This document shows positions 23,405 to 25,925 of a DNA stretch of 25,925 bases, one piece after another. Position numbers and translations under genes: made by a program. Source of the DNA: Cryomorphaceae bacterium (GTDB lineage: Bacteria; Bacteroidota; Bacteroidia; Flavobacteriales; BACL11); contig CATEYX010000095.1 in the NCBI GenBank assembly GCA_949511925.1, positions 1-25,925 on the forward strand, in the 5' to 3' direction. Every line of letters starts with the position of its first letter. The stretch's first letter is position 1. The notes beneath the pieces were generated by a model. That model had not been told where the DNA came from. It searched no databases and worked only from the letters and a program-made list of their open reading frames with translations.

Positions 23405-25925
23405 ATGTCATTAGGCGAAAAAATTATTCCTATTAATATTGAAGAAGAGATGAAATCAAAGTACATTGATTATTCAATGTCAGTTATTGTCTCAAGAGCT
23501 TTACCAGATGTGAGAGATGGGTTAAAACCAGTACATAGAAGGGTTTTGTTTGGAATGCATGAGTTAGGTATTAAATCTAATACAGCTTATAAAAAATCAG
23601 CAAGAATTGTTGGGGAGGTTTTAGGTAAATTTCATCCTCATGGTGATACTTCAGTTTATGATGCTATGGTTCGTATGGCTCAGCCTTGGAGTTTGCGTTA
23701 TATGTTAGTTGATGGGCAAGGGAATTTTGGTTCTGTTGATGGAGATAATCCTGCTGCAATGCGTTATACAGAGGCTAGAATGCGTAAAACAGCAGAAGAT
23801 ATGCTGCTGGATATAGATAAAGAAACAATTGATTGGAACTTAAATTTTGATGATACATTAAAAGAACCATCAGTTTTACCAGCAAGATTACCTGCTTTAC
23901 TTTTAAACGGTGCGACTGGTATTGCTGTAGGTATGGCAACTAATATGCCCCCACATAACATTACTGAGATTGTCAATGGTACTCTTGCTTATATTGAAAA
24001 GAGAGGTGATTTAGAAATTGCTGATTTAATGGAACATGTAAAAGCACCTGACTTCCCAACAGGAGGAACAATTTATGGTTATGATGGTGTGCGTTCTGCT
24101 TTTGAAACGGGTAGAGGGCGTATTGTCATAAGAGCTAAGGTTCGTTTTGATGAGTCAGGCACTAGAGAGCAAATTATTGTTGATGAGATTCCGTATATGG
24201 TGAATAAAGCCAATATGATTAAGCAAACTGCTGATTTAGTAAATTCTAAAAAATTGGATGGAATTGCTGATATTAGAGATGAATCTGATAGAAATGGAAT
24301 GCGTATTGTTTATGATTTAAAGCGTGATGCAATTCCTAATATTGTGTTAAATAAACTATACAAGTACACTGCTCTACAGTCTTCATTTTCAGTAAATAAC
24401 ATTGCTCTTGTAAAAGGAAGGCCACAATTGTTAAACTTAAAAGAATTAATTGGTCATTTTGTAGATCATAGGCATGAAGTTTTAGTAAGAAAAACAAAAT
24501 ATGAATTAGCAGCAGCTGAAAAAAGAGCGCATATTTTAGAAGGTTTATTAATTGCACTAGATAATTTAGATGCAGTTATTAAATTGATTCGTTCTTCTCG
24601 TACTCCAGAAGATGCAAGAAATGGATTGATTAATAATTTCCAATTATCAGAAGTACAATCAAGAGCTATTTTGGACCTAAGGTTACAAAAACTTACTGGT
24701 CTTGAGATGGATAAGATAAAAGCTGAGCATGCTGAAATAATGGAAAGAATTGTGCAATTAAACTTAATTTTATCTGATGAAGGTTTAAGGTTCACAATGC
24801 TTGCTGATGATTTAAAAGAAGTAAAAGAGAAGTATGGTGATGAAAGAAGGTCTAATATTGAATACTCTTCTTCAGAAGTAAGTATTGAAGATATGATACC
24901 AAATGAGGAAGTATTAATTACTATTTCACATTTAGGATATATTAAAAGAACATCATTAAGTGAATACAGATCTCAAAATAGAGGAGGAGTAGGGAGTAAA
25001 GGAGCAACTACTAGAGATGAAGATTTTGTTGAAGAAATGGTAATGGCAAATAATCATGATTATATGTTATTTTTTACTGAGCAAGGAAGGTGTTTCTGGT
25101 TAAAAGTATATGAAATTCCTGAAGGAGGGAAAACAGCTAAGGGTAGAGCTATTCAGAATATGATTAACTTACCTAAGGATGATAAGGTTATGGCTTACAT
25201 CAATACTAAGGACTTAAAAGATGAGGAATACATTAATTCTCACTATATAGTGATGTGTACTAAGAAAGGAGTTATCAAAAAGACTTCATTAGAACAATAC
25301 TCTCGTCCTAGAACAAATGGAATTAATGCAATTACTATCCGTGAAGGTGATCAATTGTTAGAAGCTAAAATGACTACTGGTAATTCTCAAATTATGATGG
25401 CTGTTAAATCTGGTAAATCTATCCGTTTTGAAGAAGAAAAAGTAAGGTCAATGGGTCGTACTGCTGCAGGGGTAAGAGGAATTAGATTACCTTCAGAGGA
25501 TGATGAAGTTGTAGGAATGATTTGTATCAATGATATGGAATCATCTGTTTTAGTAGTTTCAGAAAATGGATACGGTAAGCGTTCAGCTGTTGAAGATTAT
25601 AGAATTACTAATAGGGGAGGTAAAGGAGTTAAAACCATTAATGTCACTGAGAAAACAGGTGGCTTAATTGCTCTTAAAAATGTTACTGATGCGGATGATT
25701 TAATGGTAATTAATAAATCAGGTATTACTATTAGAATTGGTGTAGATACTTTAAGAGTAATGGGTAGAGCAACTCAAGGAGTCAAGATTATTAGATTAAG
25801 AGATGAGGATAGTATAGCTTCAGTTGCTAGTGTTTCCAAATGGGAAGAGGAGGAAGAATTGTTATTAGATGAAGAAGGAAATGTAATTGAAAATGAAATA
25901 GTTGATGCTATTGAAAATGAAGAGA
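23405..25925 (+). CDS. gyrA: DNA gyrase subunit A (C-terminus cut by window edge)
   Basis: About 840 codons of the A subunit, which breaks and rejoins DNA to add negative supercoils; the frame is still open at the last base. Start ATG 23405 gives MSLGEKIIPINIEEEM. The catalytic Tyr121 is in AAMRYTEAR, and the quinolone-region motif reads HPHGDTSVYD (Thr82, Ser83, Asp86), which looks wild type. The C-terminal beta-pinwheel carries a GyrA box QNRGGVG near residue 524, a variant of QRRGGKG, and later TNRGGKG. An acidic tail (EEEEELLLDEEGN) begins near the window end, so little of the protein is missing. GyrA rather than ParC is supported by the GyrA box and the acidic tail. Confidence 0.95.
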   Translation, partial: MSLGEKIIPINIEEEMKSKYIDYSMSVIVSRALPDVRDGLKPVHRRVLFGMHELGIKSNTAYKKSARIVGEVLGKFHPHGDTSVYDAMVRMAQPWSLRYMLVDGQGNFGSVDGDNPAAMRYTEARMRKTAEDMLLDIDKETIDWNLNFDDTLKEPSVLPARLPALLLNGATGIAVGMATNMPPHNITEIVNGTLAYIEKRGDLEIADLMEHVKAPDFPTGGTIYGYDGVRSAFETGRGRIVIRAKVRFDESGTREQIIVDEIPYMVNKANMIKQTADLVNSKKLDGIADIRDESDRNGMRIVYDLKRDAIPNIVLNKLYKYTALQSSFSVNNIALVKGRPQLLNLKELIGHFVDHRHEVLVRKTKYELAAAEKRAHILEGLLIALDNLDAVIKLIRSSRTPEDARNGLINNFQLSEVQSRAILDLRLQKLTGLEMDKIKAEHAEIMERIVQLNLILSDEGLRFTMLADDLKEVKEKYGDERRSNIEYSSSEVSIEDMIPNEEVLITISHLGYIKRTSLSEYRSQNRGGVGSKGATTRDEDFVEEMVMANNHDYMLFFTEQGRCFWLKVYEIPEGGKTAKGRAIQNMINLPKDDKVMAYINTKDLKDEEYINSHYIVMCTKKGVIKKTSLEQYSRPRTNGINAITIREGDQLLEAKMTTGNSQIMMAVKSGKSIRFEEEKVRSMGRTAAGVRGIRLPSEDDEVVGMICINDMESSVLVVSENGYGKRSAVEDYRITNRGGKGVKTINVTEKTGGLIALKNVTDADDLMVINKSGITIRIGVDTLRVMGRATQGVKIIRLRDEDSIASVASVSKWEEEEELLLDEEGNVIENEIVDAIENEE

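Noticed and set aside
23638..23670. Possible quinolone-resistance change in GyrA (Thr82, Ser83).
   Set aside because: A hydroxyl residue at the key position is the usual sensitive state; Asp86 is also retained, so no resistance substitution is evident.

Overview
The window looks like AT-rich chromosomal DNA from a member of the Bacteroidota, most likely a Flavobacteriales-type marine or aquatic lineage. Four things point there: several TAnnTTTG promoter boxes close to start codons; few Shine-Dalgarno sites; lipoproteins with Lys/Asp/Glu-rich residues after the lipid-bearing Cys; and the gene order bamD-rpoZ-coaBC-DUF4835-recN. I saw no tRNA, rRNA, insertion sequence, prophage or CRISPR array. 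Both edges cut genes: pyrD at the left and gyrA at the right.

Layout. (1) 1-1139: the 3' end of pyrD overlaps an HMG-CoA lyase gene (mvaB). (2) 1181-6070: a vitamin B12 locus. A promoter leads into a cobalamin riboswitch, then a BtuB-type TonB-dependent receptor and a beta-propeller surface lipoprotein of the BtuG/DUF5074 kind. A strong terminator and a fresh promoter follow, then a second propeller-like lipoprotein of exactly the same length and a six-helix membrane protein. (3) 6067-9473, minus strand: ribD, an EamA transporter, a YigZ/IMPACT protein and an M42-like aminopeptidase form a tightly overlapping operon. (4) 9507-14767, plus strand: prmC is divergent from ribD. It is followed by a separately promoted small protein resembling the iota-carbonic-anhydrase (COG4337/SnoaL-like) family, then ligA, a DUF6913-type gene, dapA and an exported Cys-type glutathione peroxidase. 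(5) 14853-19741: the bamD-rpoZ-coaBC-DUF4835-recN operon. (6) 19771-20619: fabI with its own promoter, ending in a bidirectional terminator shared with clpC. (7) clpC (minus) and gyrA (plus) diverge from a 191-bp gap.

How it works together. Most of the window is housekeeping: pyrimidine, lipid, lysine, CoA and riboflavin synthesis, DNA repair and topology, outer-membrane assembly and proteolysis. The most distinctive part is the B12 locus. There a riboswitch should shut off the receptor and its first surface lipoprotein when cobalamin is plentiful, while the terminator/promoter pair could place the second lipoprotein and the membrane protein under different control.
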